Assembly: GCA_946061515.1 (NCBI GenBank)
Contig: CAMGRL010000001.1
Location: 62,001-126,000, forward strand
Origin: an uncultured Clostridia bacterium
GTDB taxonomy: Bacteria > Bacillota > Clostridia > Oscillospirales > Oscillospiraceae
Direction of reading: 5' to 3'
Length of the DNA: 64,000 nucleotides
The position numbers and the translations under genes are program-made. Positions 9,545 through 20,073 of this stretch are shown piece after piece. The notes under the pieces are model-generated. The model ran no database searches. It had not been told where the DNA came from and saw nothing but the letters and a program-made list of their open reading frames with translations. The first letter of the stretch is position 1; each line of letters opens with the position of its first letter.

Positions 9545-9655
9545 ACGGCTCAGTTATAGTACCAAATCCCGCGCCGTTTGTCAACACTTTTTTTCAATGT
9601 TTTTTCTTTTTTTGCTTCCCCGGGCGGGAAGACGATCCCACCCGGGGATTTCTGC

Positions 9656-9853
9656 TCACTTGATATCCAGCTCCAGCGGCTCATCCAGCGTCTCCGAAAC
9701 ATACTTCCCGTTTTTCTTCCTCTGCCGGACACACTCCGTCAGCAGATATTCGATCTGCCCGTTGATGGAGCGGAAGTCGTCCTCCGCCCAGGCCGCAATA
9801 GCATTATACAGCGCCGGAGACAGGCGCAGGGGCACCTGCTTTTTCTCTGCCAT
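9656..9853 (-). CDS. Arc-like ribbon-helix-helix small protein
   Basis: [42 protein letters not shown] matches the Arc-type RHH pattern. Confidence 0.8.
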   Translation of the reverse strand: MAEKKQVPLRLSPALYNAIAAWAEDDFRSINGQIEYLLTECVRQRKKNGKYVSETLDEPLELDIK

Positions 9854-9856
9854 GGC

Positions 9857-10894
9857 TTAATACAGGCTGCCGGAGTTGACCACCGGCTGCGCGTCCCGGT
9901 TGCCGCAGAGCACCACCAGCAGATTGGAGACCATGGCGGCCTTCCGCTCCTCGTCCAGCTCCACGGTCTTGTTCTCGCTGAGCCGCTCAAGGGCCATCTC
10001 CACCATGCCCACGGCGCCGTCCACGATCATCTTTCTCGCGTCAATAATGGCGGAGGCCTGCTGGCGCTGGAGCATGACGGCGGCGATCTCCGGCGCGTAG
10101 GCCAGATAGGTGATGCGGGCCTCGATGATCTCTATGCCGGCGTCCTCCACCTTCTGCTGAATTTTATCCCGGATACGGCGGGCCACTGTCTCGCTGGAGC
10201 CCCGCAGGCTGCCCTCGTCCGCCACACCGTCTCCGGTGGTGTCCACGCCGGGGGCCACATCGTAGGGGTAAATGCGCACGATGTCGCGCACCGCGCTGTC
10301 ACACTGGAGAGACAGATATTCCTTATAGTTGTCCACGTTGAAAACGGCCTTTGCCGTGTCCACAACCCGCCACATGACGGCGATGCTGATCTCGATGGGA
10401 TTGCCCAGACAGTCGTTGATCTTCTGGCGGCTGTTGGACAGGGTCATCACCTTGAGAGAGATCTTTTTGCTGGCGCTCTCCGCGGCTGCCGCGCCGGCGC
10501 TGCCGCTGATGGCCAGATTCAATACCGCGTTTCCGGCCCGGCCCCCGTCCACGTCGCCGCTCTGGCCCAGCTTGGTCTTTGCCGCCGGGTTCACACCGGA
10601 GCAGAAGGGATTGACAAAGTAGAAGCCCTCATTCTTCAGCGTGCCCACATAACGGCCGAACAGGGTGAGCACCAGCGCTTCCTGAGGTTTGAGCACCTTC
10701 AGGCCCATAAAGGGGATCCAGCCCACGCAGACCCAGATTATGCCCACCACAAACACAGGGATCGCCCAGAGCAGGTGATTGTCCATCCCGATGCCGCCCA
10801 GCACCGTAAGCCCGATAGCCGCCGCGTACAGCAGGCCGAAGAGCAGCAGCATGGCCATGCCGTTCTTTTTATTGTTAAGTACTTTTTCTGTCAT
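9857..10894 (-). CDS. SPFH/Band 7 domain membrane protein
   Basis: Two N-terminal TM segments, then [30 protein letters not shown] and a long SPFH/coiled-coil region. Confidence 0.9.
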   Translation of the reverse strand: MTEKVLNNKKNGMAMLLLFGLLYAAAIGLTVLGGIGMDNHLLWAIPVFVVGIIWVCVGWIPFMGLKVLKPQEALVLTLFGRYVGTLKNEGFYFVNPFCSGVNPAAKTKLGQSGDVDGGRAGNAVLNLAISGSAGAAAAESASKKISLKVMTLSNSRQKINDCLGNPIEISIAVMWRVVDTAKAVFNVDNYKEYLSLQCDSAVRDIVRIYPYDVAPGVDTTGDGVADEGSLRGSSETVARRIRDKIQQKVEDAGIEIIEARITYLAYAPEIAAVMLQRQQASAIIDARKMIVDGAVGMVEMALERLSENKTVELDEERKAAMVSNLLVVLCGNRDAQPVVNSGSLY

Positions 10895-10965
10895 TGAAAT
10901 ACGCCTCCTTAGTTGATATCAAAATGATATCACTTCAATATGAAGTTGTCAAGTATTTCCGGAAC

Positions 10966-11019
10966 AAAAACGCCCCGCCGGTCAGACAGCAGAATCTGCT
11001 GCTGGACAAGCGGGGCGCT
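10966..11019 (-). terminator. Intrinsic terminator downstream of PPIase
   Basis: AGCGCCCCGC ... GCGGGGCGTTTTTG on minus strand with internal CAGCAGA/TCTGCTG stem. Confidence 0.75.
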
Positions 11020-11038
11020 TCAGCTTTTTATTGAGATT

Positions 11039-12619
11039 TTATCCGACCAGGCGGAGCCAGAAGCCGGTGCTGGGCTCGTAGCCCTCCTGCAGGGCGTTCA
11101 TCCATTCGCTCATGGCCTGGTTGATCAGGCTGCTTTCGGCGATCAGGTCGCTGTACAGCTCGCCCTCGCCCACATAGTACATCACATGGTAGCCGGCGTA
11201 GCCGCTGCTCTCGCCGTAGACAATGGCGGTGTCGCCCTTCTTGTGGCCCTCAAAGCAGAAGGCGTCGAACTCCTCCACCATCTGGCCCTTGGGCACGTTC
11301 TCGTACAGACCGCCGTTGGTGTTGGAGCCTTCGTCCTCGGAGTACTGCTCGGCCAGAGCGGCAAAGCTCTCTTCGGTTTTGTCGCCTGCGTTGAACTCGG
11401 CCAGAATCTCTTCTGCTCTGCGCTCGGCGGCGGCTTTGGCCTCATCGGTGTAATTGCCGTCTTCGTCAGCCTCGGCCTTGACCAGAATGTGGCGGACCCG
11501 GGCGGTGGCGTAGTGGTTATCGTCGCGGCTGATGAAGGCTACGATGGTGTAGCCCTCGCCGTCAGAATCCTCGATCACGGTCACGTCGCCGGCCTTGCGG
11601 CTGCCCATGAGCCATTCCTTATAGGCGCCCAGGCTGCTGCCGGAGGAGCGGCTGCTGAGGGTGGCTTCCTGACCGGCGATCACGGCATTGGCAGCGTCGG
11701 AAAGGCGCTGAAGCACGTCCTCGCCCTCGGCCTCCTTATAGGCGGCCATGATTTCATCGGCAGTCTCCTTGGCGGCGGCAAGGGTCTCCTCGGTGACTTC
11801 CTCGGTGGCCTCTTCGCCCTCGGCCGCCGGCTCAACGGTGACCTTAGTGGCCTCTACAGAGAAGCTTGCGTAATCAAAATAGTCGTAGCTGCCTTCGAAA
11901 CTCTGGTATTCCTCTTCCAGCTCCTCATCGGTGTAGCTCAGGGTCTCCTGATACTGGCTGTAAGCCTTGGAAGCCAGAGCAGACTCCCGGGCAGCGCTGA
12001 GAACGATGTCGCTGTCCACGCCGTTGCCGTAGTTTGCCTCAAGGTAGTTGTCCGCACTGGAGAAGCCCATGGCCTTGGCGTAGCTCTCCATGTCGGCAAA
12101 GTCGGCCTCGATCTCCGCCAGTTCTTCATCGCTGAGGGTGATGCCGTTTTCCTTGGCGTAGTTTACCAGGGCCTGGTTCTGCTCCATTGAAGCGTAGGCG
12201 GACTGGAGGAAGTAATCCTTCCAGGTGGCGCCCTCTTCAAGCATGGAGCAGGACTGACCGGCTGCTCCGGCCAGACCGCTGCTGGTGTCCAGCCCGAAGA
12301 TGCCGGCATAGCTGCCGTACTGTTCGACGAAATTGTAATACTGATTAGCGTAATAGTAGTTCAGCTCCGCGGGGGAGTAGGACTGGCCGTTGATGGTGAC
12401 GGCGGTGGTGTGGGTATAGAGAAAGCCGGAGTTGAGAAACAGGATCAGGGCGACCAGCAGCACAACGCCAATGGTCCCCAAGGTCCAGTTGCGCTTGCTT
12501 TTTGCCCTCTTCTTTGCCTCTTCCTGGGCAGCCAGGGTTTTCTTGTCCGTTCCGGCAGCACGGGCGGCCTGACGATTTTTCTTTTCCGTTGATGCGCTCA
12601 TTGCATTCATCCTTTTCAT
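11039..12619 (-). CDS. SurA/PrsA-type peptidylprolyl isomerase, membrane-anchored
   Basis: N-terminal TM (LGTIGVVLLVALILFLNSGFL), parvulin-like RHILVKAEAD...FAALAEQYSEDEGSNTNGGLYENVPKGQMVEEFDAFCFEG. Confidence 0.88.
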   Translation of the reverse strand: MKRMNAMSASTEKKNRQAARAAGTDKKTLAAQEEAKKRAKSKRNWTLGTIGVVLLVALILFLNSGFLYTHTTAVTINGQSYSPAELNYYYANQYYNFVEQYGSYAGIFGLDTSSGLAGAAGQSCSMLEEGATWKDYFLQSAYASMEQNQALVNYAKENGITLSDEELAEIEADFADMESYAKAMGFSSADNYLEANYGNGVDSDIVLSAARESALASKAYSQYQETLSYTDEELEEEYQSFEGSYDYFDYASFSVEATKVTVEPAAEGEEATEEVTEETLAAAKETADEIMAAYKEAEGEDVLQRLSDAANAVIAGQEATLSSRSSGSSLGAYKEWLMGSRKAGDVTVIEDSDGEGYTIVAFISRDDNHYATARVRHILVKAEADEDGNYTDEAKAAAERRAEEILAEFNAGDKTEESFAALAEQYSEDEGSNTNGGLYENVPKGQMVEEFDAFCFEGHKKGDTAIVYGESSGYAGYHVMYYVGEGELYSDLIAESSLINQAMSEWMNALQEGYEPSTGFWLRLVG

Positions 12620-12761
12620 GATGTTGACATACTTATAGAAGATAAGCCGTAATATTATAACCTAATTACAAACCGTTTTCAAGATGTATTTTCCTCCGTT
12701 CCCTTGCTTTGGCCCGGATTTCGTGCTATCATAGCGAAAAATCTTTTCGCGGAGGCCAAAG

Positions 12762-13598
12762 TTGAAGAAAAAGACCCTTTTTGTATGCGCCGCGCTGGCG
12801 CTGGTGATGACCGGCGCGGGGCTTGTATTGGACAGCCGGTATGGCCTGCAGGTCACAGAATACCACCTGTATTTTGATTCTCTCCCGGCGCAGTTCGAGG
12901 GCTACTGCATCGTTCAGCTCTCCGACCTGCATGGTTCCACCTTCGGACGGGAGAACAGCCGTCTGGCCGCCCTGGTGCGGGAGCAGCAGCCGGACCTGAT
13001 CGCCATGACCGGCGATTTTGTGGAGGATGAGAGCCAGTTGGACGCCACCCGGGGCCTGCTGAATGGCATTTCGGGCTGCGCGCCCATATACTGGGTAAAC
13101 GGCAACCATGAGTGGGTCAAGGGCGTGCTGCCGGCCCTGCGGGAGATGCTGGATTCTTACGGCGTCATCCGCCTGGAAAACCAGTATCTGCCTGTCCTGC
13201 GGGACGGCGCGCAGATCATTGTAGCCGGGGCCGAGGACCCCAACGGCCGGGCGGACATGATCAAGCCTGACGCCCTGGCGGAGCAGCTGCGGCAGGAATA
13301 CCCGGAGGAATTTGTGCTCTGGCTGGGTCACAGAAACTACTGGGCAGAGAAATACCCGTCTCTGCCGGTGGACCTGATCCTCTCCGGCCATGCCCACGGG
13401 GGCATTGTGCGTCTGCCGGGGATCGGCGGACTTTTAAACGTAAACCACAGCTTCGGCGCGGAGTACGAGTCCGGGGTGTATCAGGGGGAGCGCTTTCAGG
13501 TGGTGGTCTCCCGGGGACTGGGCAATTCTATCCCCGTGCCCCGTTTCCTGAACCGGCCCGAGCTGGTCAAAATTATTCTTCACTGCGGACAGTCATAA
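12762..13598 (+). CDS. Metallophosphoesterase (YkuE-like)
   Basis: TTG start after ggagg; SDLHG, GDF, NGNHEW, SGHAHGG motifs. Confidence 0.9.
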   Translation: MKKKTLFVCAALALVMTGAGLVLDSRYGLQVTEYHLYFDSLPAQFEGYCIVQLSDLHGSTFGRENSRLAALVREQQPDLIAMTGDFVEDESQLDATRGLLNGISGCAPIYWVNGNHEWVKGVLPALREMLDSYGVIRLENQYLPVLRDGAQIIVAGAEDPNGRADMIKPDALAEQLRQEYPEEFVLWLGHRNYWAEKYPSLPVDLILSGHAHGGIVRLPGIGGLLNVNHSFGAEYESGVYQGERFQVVVSRGLGNSIPVPRFLNRPELVKIILHCGQS

Positions 13599-13653
13599 TC
13601 CGTCCCCGGCGCGCATATACTGAAAGTATGTTGACCTTACAGGAGGTGCGCGA

Positions 13654-13716
13654 ATGGAAAGAGATATTGACGACCTGATCTTCGGCGACTACGATCCGGG
13701 TCCCAGCAAAAGGTGA
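13654..13716 (+). CDS. Candidate 20-aa microprotein MERDIDDLIFGDYDPGPSKR
   Basis: Consensus AGGAGGT 5-7 nt upstream of ATG; stop codon sits inside the following terminator. Confidence 0.4.
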   Translation: MERDIDDLIFGDYDPGPSKR

Positions 13717-13743
13717 GCTTGCGCAGGCGAGCTCACCTTTTTT
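13708..13743. terminator. Bidirectional intrinsic terminator
   Basis: AAAAGGTGAGC ... GCTCACCTTTTTT. Confidence 0.85.
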
Positions 13744-13751
13744 ACATACGA

Positions 13752-14348
13752 TTACTTCCCCTTTTTCGGGGCGATCAGGCCGATGAGCTGCCCGGAGAGG
13801 ACCACCGTCAGCAGGGAGTACAGGATCCGGCTCAGGGGGATATAGCTCAGCGACAGCAGCAGCACCACAAGGTCGCTGGCCAGGTAGATCCACTGGATGC
13901 CCGCCCCGGTGAGTTTGGAAAGGCTCATGGCCAGGGCGTCATCCCCGCCGGGGGCGCCTCCCATGCGCACGCAGAGCCCCACGCCCACGCCCACAAAGGC
14001 CGCGCCCAGGATGCTGGCCAGAAGCGGCATGCCTGCGATGCCGGGGAAAAGGGGAGGGAAGCGCTCAAAAACGGCGTAAAACAGGGAAAAGCCGCCGCCG
14101 GAGATCAGGGAATAGGCCACGAAGCTTCCGCCGATGACCCGCCAGCCCAGATAGTAGCAGCACAGGTTCAGCACCAGCCCCGACACCGCCGGAGAGAAGC
14201 CGAACCAGTGGTGCAGCAGCAGCGTCAATCCCAATATGCCGCCCTCGGTCACGCCGGAGAAAGAGTGAATGTGATAAAGTCCAAAGGCCAGAATGGCGCT
14301 GCCCAGCAGGGAGAAGGCGACGTTTTTTGCCTTTATACGGGAAAACAA
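13752..14348 (-). CDS. YitT family membrane protein
   Basis: Multiple TM segments with GGILGLTLLLHHWFGFSPAVSGLVLNL and MGGAPGGDDALAMSLSKL. Confidence 0.8.
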   Translation of the reverse strand: MFSRIKAKNVAFSLLGSAILAFGLYHIHSFSGVTEGGILGLTLLLHHWFGFSPAVSGLVLNLCCYYLGWRVIGGSFVAYSLISGGGFSLFYAVFERFPPLFPGIAGMPLLASILGAAFVGVGVGLCVRMGGAPGGDDALAMSLSKLTGAGIQWIYLASDLVVLLLSLSYIPLSRILYSLLTVVLSGQLIGLIAPKKGK

Positions 14349-14474
14349 TTTAACAAATCCTTTCGCGAAATAATAATAAAAAAGAAAATAATAAACAGAA
14401 CAACGGCACAGCCTTACAATGAAGGGCCGTGCCGCTTTGCCTGCCTGACTGAATTTTTTAGGGGGACGAAGGCG

Positions 14475-15590
14475 TCAGCTCTCCGCCCGCATGGATAAAA
14501 AGGCGTTGATAAATCCGTCCAGATCGCCGTCCATCACGTTCTGGATATTGCCGTTTTCATACTCGGTGCGGTGGTCCTTCACCAGCTGATAGGGCATGAA
14601 AACGTAGGAGCGGATCTGACTGCCCCATTCGATCTTCATCTGTACGCCCTTGATATCGCTGATCTTTTCCAGATGCTCCCGCTCCTTGATCTCGGCCAGA
14701 CGGGCGCGGAGCATGTTTTTGCAGTTTTCAAGGTTCTGGAAATGGCTGCGCTCCACCTGGCTGGCCACAACGATGCCGGTGGGAATATGGGTCAGACGCA
14801 CGGCAGAGGAGGTCTTGTTGACCTTCTGACCGCCTGCGCCGGAGGAACGGTAGACATCCATCTTGATGTCCTCGTCCCGCAGCTCGATCTCGTTGTCGTC
14901 GCTGATCTCGGGCATGACCTCCACTGCCGCGAAGGAGGTGTGGCGGCGGCCAGCGGCGTCAAAGGGGGAGACACGGACCAGACGGTGGATGCCGTGCTCG
15001 CTCTTGAGGAAACCGTAGGCGTTCTCGCCCTCGATCATGATGGTGGCGCTCTTGATGCCGGCCTCGTCGCCGTCCAGATAGTCCATGACCTTCACCTTGT
15101 AGCCGTGACGGTCCGCCCACATGTTGTACATGCGGTAGAGCATGGAAGCCCAGTCCTGAGCCTCGGTTCCGCCGGCTCCGGCGTGGAAGGTGAGAATGGC
15201 GTTGTTGGCGTCATACTCCCCGGTGAGCAGGGTGCTCAGACGCATGGCCTCCGCCTTCTCGGTGAAGGAGGCATACTCGCTCTGCAGCTCCTCCAGCATG
15301 GAGTCGTCGTTTTCCTCAATGGCCATCTCGCACATGGTGTACATATCATCCCAGGCGGAGCAGAGCTTTTCAAAATTCTCCTTTTTGGTTTTCAGCACCT
15401 TCAGGCGCTTCTGCACCTTCTGGGAACGCTCCACGTCGTTCCAGAAGCCCTCGCGCTCGCTGGCGGCCTCCAGCTCCTCGATCTCTTTCTGCGCCGCGTC
15501 CAGCTTCAGCGCCCCGCGCAGCACCTCCAGCGTGGGCTTTACGTTGTTCAACTTTACCTTGTATTCTTCAAATTCAAGCATTTTAATCAA
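14475..15590 (-). CDS. prfB: Peptide chain release factor 2
   Basis: GGQ motif SSGAGGQKVNKTSSAVRLTHIPTGI; tripeptide region ISPFD-like VSPFDAAGRRHTSFA. Start is TTG 15590 or ATG 15581. Confidence 0.95.
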   Translation of the reverse strand: MIKMLEFEEYKVKLNNVKPTLEVLRGALKLDAAQKEIEELEAASEREGFWNDVERSQKVQKRLKVLKTKKENFEKLCSAWDDMYTMCEMAIEENDDSMLEELQSEYASFTEKAEAMRLSTLLTGEYDANNAILTFHAGAGGTEAQDWASMLYRMYNMWADRHGYKVKVMDYLDGDEAGIKSATIMIEGENAYGFLKSEHGIHRLVRVSPFDAAGRRHTSFAAVEVMPEISDDNEIELRDEDIKMDVYRSSGAGGQKVNKTSSAVRLTHIPTGIVVASQVERSHFQNLENCKNMLRARLAEIKEREHLEKISDIKGVQMKIEWGSQIRSYVFMPYQLVKDHRTEYENGNIQNVMDGDLDGFINAFLSMRAES

Positions 15591-15830
15591 CTACTTTCCT
15601 GTCCCTGCCGGCTAAACCGGCAAATTTATCAATTGCATTGTCAAAACAGTATTATAAACAAAAAAAGACATCTTGTAAATATGTGTTTTTTTATCGGCTT
15701 TTTAATTCAATATTTTAAAGCGAACTCTTCCAATCTCAAAGGTTTTGTGATATGATATCTGTGTACGTCTGGACTTATGCGCCGGCGCACTGAGGAAAAA
15801 GAGAACAGATGCTTAAGAGGAGATTGAAAA

Positions 15831-16793
15831 ATGATTGCTCACGGCAAAGAGATCAAGGTGTTTACCGGCAACTCCAACCCCGCACTTGCACAGGATATAT
15901 GCAGTCAGCTCTATATGAAGCTGGGCGAAGCAACCGTTACGCAGTTTGCGGACGGGGAGTGCTCCATCTCCGTGCACGAGCCCGTCCGCGGCAAGGACGT
16001 GTTCATTGTACAGTCCACTTGTGGTCCGGTCAACGACCACCTTATGGAACTTCTGATTATGATCGACGCTATGCGCCGGGCTTCCGCCGGCCGCATCACT
16101 GCCGTCATCCCTTATTTTGGCTACGCCCGTCAGGACCGCAAGGCCAAGAGCCGTGACCCCATCTCCGCAAAGCTGGTCGCCAACCTGATCACCGCCGCAG
16201 GCGCGGACCGGGTTCTGACCATGGACCTGCACGCCGCCCAGATCCAGGGATTTTTCGACATCCCTGTGGACAACCTGATGGGCGCGCACCTGTTTGCCAG
16301 AAACTACATCAATCTCTTCGGCAAGGGCAATGAAGACGTTATGGTGGTCTCCCCCGATGTGGGCAGCACCGCCCGCGCCCGGGCCTTCTCCATGAAGCTG
16401 GGCGTGAACATGGCCATTGTGGACAAGCGCCGGGAAAAGGCCAACCAGTCCGAGGTCATGAATATCATCGGCAAAGTGGAGGGCAAGACCTGCATCCTGC
16501 TGGACGATATCGTGGACACCGCCGGCTCTCTCTGCGGCGCCGCCAAGGCCATCAAGGAGATCGGCGGAGCAAAAGAGGTTTACGCCTGCGCCACCCACGG
16601 CGTCCTGTCCGGCCCCGCGCTGGAGCGCATCGAGAACAGCTGCATCAAAGAGCTGCTGTTCCTGGACACCATCCCCTATCCCAAGGACATGCCCAAGTGC
16701 GCCAAGATCCGCTACCTGTCCACCGCCTCCGTTTTTGCCGAGGCTATCCGCAGGATCTACGAGGAAGTCTCCATTTCCAATCTGTTTGACTGA
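15831..16793 (+). CDS. prs: Ribose-phosphate pyrophosphokinase
   Basis: FADGECSISVHEPVRGKDVFIVQS, PYFGYARQDRK, VVSPDVGSTARAR, LLDDIVDTAGS. Confidence 0.96.
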   Translation: MIAHGKEIKVFTGNSNPALAQDICSQLYMKLGEATVTQFADGECSISVHEPVRGKDVFIVQSTCGPVNDHLMELLIMIDAMRRASAGRITAVIPYFGYARQDRKAKSRDPISAKLVANLITAAGADRVLTMDLHAAQIQGFFDIPVDNLMGAHLFARNYINLFGKGNEDVMVVSPDVGSTARARAFSMKLGVNMAIVDKRREKANQSEVMNIIGKVEGKTCILLDDIVDTAGSLCGAAKAIKEIGGAKEVYACATHGVLSGPALERIENSCIKELLFLDTIPYPKDMPKCAKIRYLSTASVFAEAIRRIYEEVSISNLFD

Positions 16794-16795
16794 TT

Positions 16796-17383
16796 ATGAT
16801 TTTCAAATCCACCGGCGGGGTGAAATGGCTCGTGGTGTTCCTGGGCAATCCCGGGCCCCGCTACGAGGGCACCCGCCACAACGCGGGCTTCATGGCCGCG
16901 GACGCCATGGCCGGGGCCAAAGGCCTTTCCATCAACCGCGCCCGCTTCAAGGCCCTCACCGCCACCTGTGACATCGGCGGGGAGAGCGTTATGCTGATGA
17001 AGCCCCAGACCTTTATGAACCTGTCCGGCGAGGCGGCGGCCCAGGCCGTAAAATTTTATAAGATCCCGCCGGAGCATGTGATCGTCGTCTCGGATGAGAT
17101 CTCCCTGCCCATCGGCAAGCTGCGCGTGCGGAAAAAAGGCTCCGCCGGCGGCCACAACGGGCTGAAGAGCATCATCGCCTGCCTGGGTACGGAGGAGTTT
17201 CCCCGCATCCGCCTGGGTGTGGGCGCGCCGCCCCACCCGGACTACGACATGGCCGACTGGGTCCTCTCCGTCTTTAAAAACCAGGACGCGGAGGACATGA
17301 AAGCCGCGGCCAAAAAGGCGGCGGAGGCTGTGGAGTGCTATATCCTCCACGGCCCGGACAGGACCATGAACCTGTATAATTGA
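16796..17383 (+). CDS. pth: Peptidyl-tRNA hydrolase
   Basis: [42 protein letters not shown]. Confidence 0.95.
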   Translation: MIFKSTGGVKWLVVFLGNPGPRYEGTRHNAGFMAADAMAGAKGLSINRARFKALTATCDIGGESVMLMKPQTFMNLSGEAAAQAVKFYKIPPEHVIVVSDEISLPIGKLRVRKKGSAGGHNGLKSIIACLGTEEFPRIRLGVGAPPHPDYDMADWVLSVFKNQDAEDMKAAAKKAAEAVECYILHGPDRTMNLYN

Positions 17384-17478
17384 ACAAAGCACCTTTTAAA
17401 CCGGATAAGGCGCGGCCCCGCGAAATTCAGGCGCGGCGGCTGCGTTTACAGAAATATATCCATCCAAGGAGGCTGCAT

Positions 17479-18672
17479 ATGAAGAAAAACTGTATTGCCA
17501 TGCTGCTGGCAGGCGGACAGGGCTCACGTCTCTACGCGCTGACGCAGAACGTGGCTAAGCCCAGCGTCCCCTTCGGCGGCAAGTACCGTATCATCGACTT
17601 CCCACTGTCCAACTGCGCAAACTCCGGCATCGACACTGTCGGCGTTCTGACCCAGTACCGGCCCCTGCAGCTCAACAGCTACATCGGCAGCGGTCAGCCC
17701 TGGGACCTGGACGTGGCCGACGGCGGCGTGTACATCCTGCCCCCCTATCAGAGCGCGGGGGAGAAGGGCTCCTGGTTCTCCGGCACGGCCAACGCCATCT
17801 ACCAGAACATGGCCTTTATCGAGAACTATGACCCGGAAAACGTGCTGATCCTCTCCGGCGACCATATCTACAAGATGGACTACGCCGACATGCTCAGAGA
17901 GCATCTGGAGCATGACGCGGCCTGCACCATCTCCGTTCTGCAGGTCTCCATGGAGGAGGCTACCCGCTTCGGTATCATGAACGTGGGCGAGGACGGCTTT
18001 ATCTGCGAGTTTGAGGAGAAACCCAAACAGCCCAAGAGCGACCTGGCTTCCATGGGCATCTATATATTCAACTGGAAGAAGCTGCGGGAGTACCTGATCG
18101 CCGACGAGAACGACCCCAACTCCAGCAAGGACTTCGGCAAGAACATCATCCCCAACATGCTGAACGCGGGGGAGAAGCTCTGGCCCTACCGTTTCGACGG
18201 CTACTGGCGCGACGTGGGCACTATCACCAGCCTGTGGGACGCCAATATGGACATGCTCTCCACCACCCTCATCAACCTCTACGACCCCACCTGGCCCATC
18301 AGCTCCAGAAGCCCCATCTGCCCGCCCCATTTCACCGGGGAGAACGCCCAGATCATCCACTCCATCGTCACCGAGGGCTGCGAGATCGACGGAACGGTGG
18401 AAAACTCCGTGCTGTCCTCCGCTGTGAAGGTGGGAACCGGCGCAAACATCATCTACAGCGTGCTCATGCCCGGCGCGGTGGTGGAAGACGGCGCCACCGT
18501 GGAATACGCCATCGTGGGCGAGAACACCGTGGTCCACAAGAACGCCCATGTGGGCGCGCCCCCTGACGGGACCGACGCCTGGGGCGTGGCCACCTGCGGC
18601 CCCAATATTGAGATCCGGGAGGGCGCTCAGGTGCCTGCCGGAGCCATGATCTATACGAGCGAGGAGGTTTGA
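17479..18672 (+). CDS. glgC: Glucose-1-phosphate adenylyltransferase
   Basis: [48 protein letters not shown] aaggaggct. Confidence 0.96.
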   Translation: MKKNCIAMLLAGGQGSRLYALTQNVAKPSVPFGGKYRIIDFPLSNCANSGIDTVGVLTQYRPLQLNSYIGSGQPWDLDVADGGVYILPPYQSAGEKGSWFSGTANAIYQNMAFIENYDPENVLILSGDHIYKMDYADMLREHLEHDAACTISVLQVSMEEATRFGIMNVGEDGFICEFEEKPKQPKSDLASMGIYIFNWKKLREYLIADENDPNSSKDFGKNIIPNMLNAGEKLWPYRFDGYWRDVGTITSLWDANMDMLSTTLINLYDPTWPISSRSPICPPHFTGENAQIIHSIVTEGCEIDGTVENSVLSSAVKVGTGANIIYSVLMPGAVVEDGATVEYAIVGENTVVHKNAHVGAPPDGTDAWGVATCGPNIEIREGAQVPAGAMIYTSEEV

Positions 18673-18675
18673 GCA

Positions 18676-19788
18676 ATGAAGGATTTTCACGGAATTATCT
18701 TTGCCTATCACGCATCTCCCGAACTGCGCGAGCTTGTCAGCGTGCGCACGGCCGCGTCCCTGCCCTTCTGCGGACGCTACCGTCTGATCGACTTTGCCCT
18801 CTCCTCCATGATGAACGCCGGCCTTCGGGACGTGGGCGTTATCATGCAGCGGGACTACCAGTCCCTGCTGGACCATATCGGCAGCGGCAAGGCCTGGGAT
18901 ATGAGCCGCAAGGAAGGCGGCCTGCGTATCCTGCCCCCCTTCGGCCTGCCTGAACTGCACACCGGCAACTACTCCGGCACCATGGAAGCCCTCAACGCCG
19001 TGGGCGAGTATATCCGGGATATTCCCCAGAAGCATGTGATACTGCTGCTGGGCAACCTCTGCGCCAATATCGACCTGACCAAGGCCAAGCTCCAGCATCT
19101 GCGTTCCGGCGCGCCTATCACGGCTATTTGCGCCGACCATACGCCCGACGGCCTGCACCACCGTTATGTTGTGGGCGAGGACGGCTTTGTCAAGACCGTT
19201 TTGTTCGACCGTGTGGGCGACGGCGAGGGTCTGCCCTCTCTGGAGGGCTACATCATCGACAAGGACCTGCTGCTGAGCCTGATGGACCGCTGCAAGGCCC
19301 TGAACCTGTACCGCTTCCACAAGGACGGCATCTCCATGTACCTCAACGAGGGTGGCAAGATGGGCGTGTTTGTCCATGAGGGCTACGCCTCCGTCATCCG
19401 CACTGTGAACGCCTATTATCAGGCCAACCGGGACATGCTGTGCAGCGCAAAGCGCAGCCAGCTCTTCCCCGCCGACAGGCCCGTCCGCACCAAGAACCAT
19501 GAGGGCGTCAGCACCTACTACGGCGCGCACGCCGTCTCCCGCAGAAGCCTGGTGGCAGATAACTGCATCATCGAAGGCGAGATCGAAAACTGCATCGTAT
19601 TCTCCGGCGTCCGCATCGGCAAGGGCGCCAAGGTCAAGGACAGTATCCTCATGCGCCGCTGCGTGGTGGGCGATAACTGCGAGCTGAGCCATGTCATCTC
19701 CGACAAGGCCTGCACCTATTCCGCCGGTACCGTGCTCACCGGCAACGAGAGACTGCCCATCGTGGTCCCCAAGGGCTCCACGGTCTGA
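18676..19788 (+). CDS. glgD: Glucose-1-phosphate adenylyltransferase subunit GlgD
   Basis: GlgC paralogue with N-terminal GGxGxRL loop replaced (MKDFHGIIFAYHASPELRELVSVRTAASLPFCGRYRLIDFALSSMMNAG). Confidence 0.93.
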   Translation: MKDFHGIIFAYHASPELRELVSVRTAASLPFCGRYRLIDFALSSMMNAGLRDVGVIMQRDYQSLLDHIGSGKAWDMSRKEGGLRILPPFGLPELHTGNYSGTMEALNAVGEYIRDIPQKHVILLLGNLCANIDLTKAKLQHLRSGAPITAICADHTPDGLHHRYVVGEDGFVKTVLFDRVGDGEGLPSLEGYIIDKDLLLSLMDRCKALNLYRFHKDGISMYLNEGGKMGVFVHEGYASVIRTVNAYYQANRDMLCSAKRSQLFPADRPVRTKNHEGVSTYYGAHAVSRRSLVADNCIIEGEIENCIVFSGVRIGKGAKVKDSILMRRCVVGDNCELSHVISDKACTYSAGTVLTGNERLPIVVPKGSTV

Positions 19789-19799
19789 ACGGTCAATCC

Positions 19800-19965
19800 T
19801 TTGTCAACAATGTAGGGGCGACCTCGTCAGAAGAAGCTCGCGCCGTTTCGTTTTCCGCTATTTGCGAAAAACTGCACTCCGCTTCCTCCTTCTTCCTCTC
19901 CGATTCAAACCCACGCTGTTGGGCTTTGAATCGGGGAAAGGGGCGCCAGCAAAACAGGTTCACCA
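19800..19965. repeat. Intergenic hairpin-containing repeat-like block
   Basis: gattcaaaccca / tgggctttgaatc inverted repeat and gtaggggcgacc motif echoed as gcaggggccgcc at 20082. Confidence 0.45.
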
Positions 19966-19975
19966 TAATGTTTTA

Positions 19976-20073
19976 CTGTCATTCTGAGCCGCGCCAGCGG
20001 CGAAGAATCCCGTAGTTAGAAGACAAAGTCTCAGATACGGGATTCTTCGTCGCTTCGCTTGTCTGAATGACAG
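19976..20073. repeat. REP-like palindromic repeat
   Basis: CTGTCATTCTGAG...CGAAGAATCCCGTA (loop) TACGGGATTCTTCG...TCTGAATGACAG. Confidence 0.8.

Noticed and set aside
17524-19692. 722-aa minus-strand ORF antisense to glgC-glgD
   Set aside because: GC-rich shadow ORF; sense strand carries clear glgC and glgD; composition is His/Gly/Val/Ala-rich with no family motifs.
18676-19788. Non-catalytic GlgC paralogue as a novelty
   Set aside because: GlgD as a partner of GlgC is well known in Firmicutes.
19691-19987. 98-aa ORF overlapping the glgD end and intergenic repeat
   Set aside because: Out of frame with glgD and running through repeat sequence; no independent RBS.
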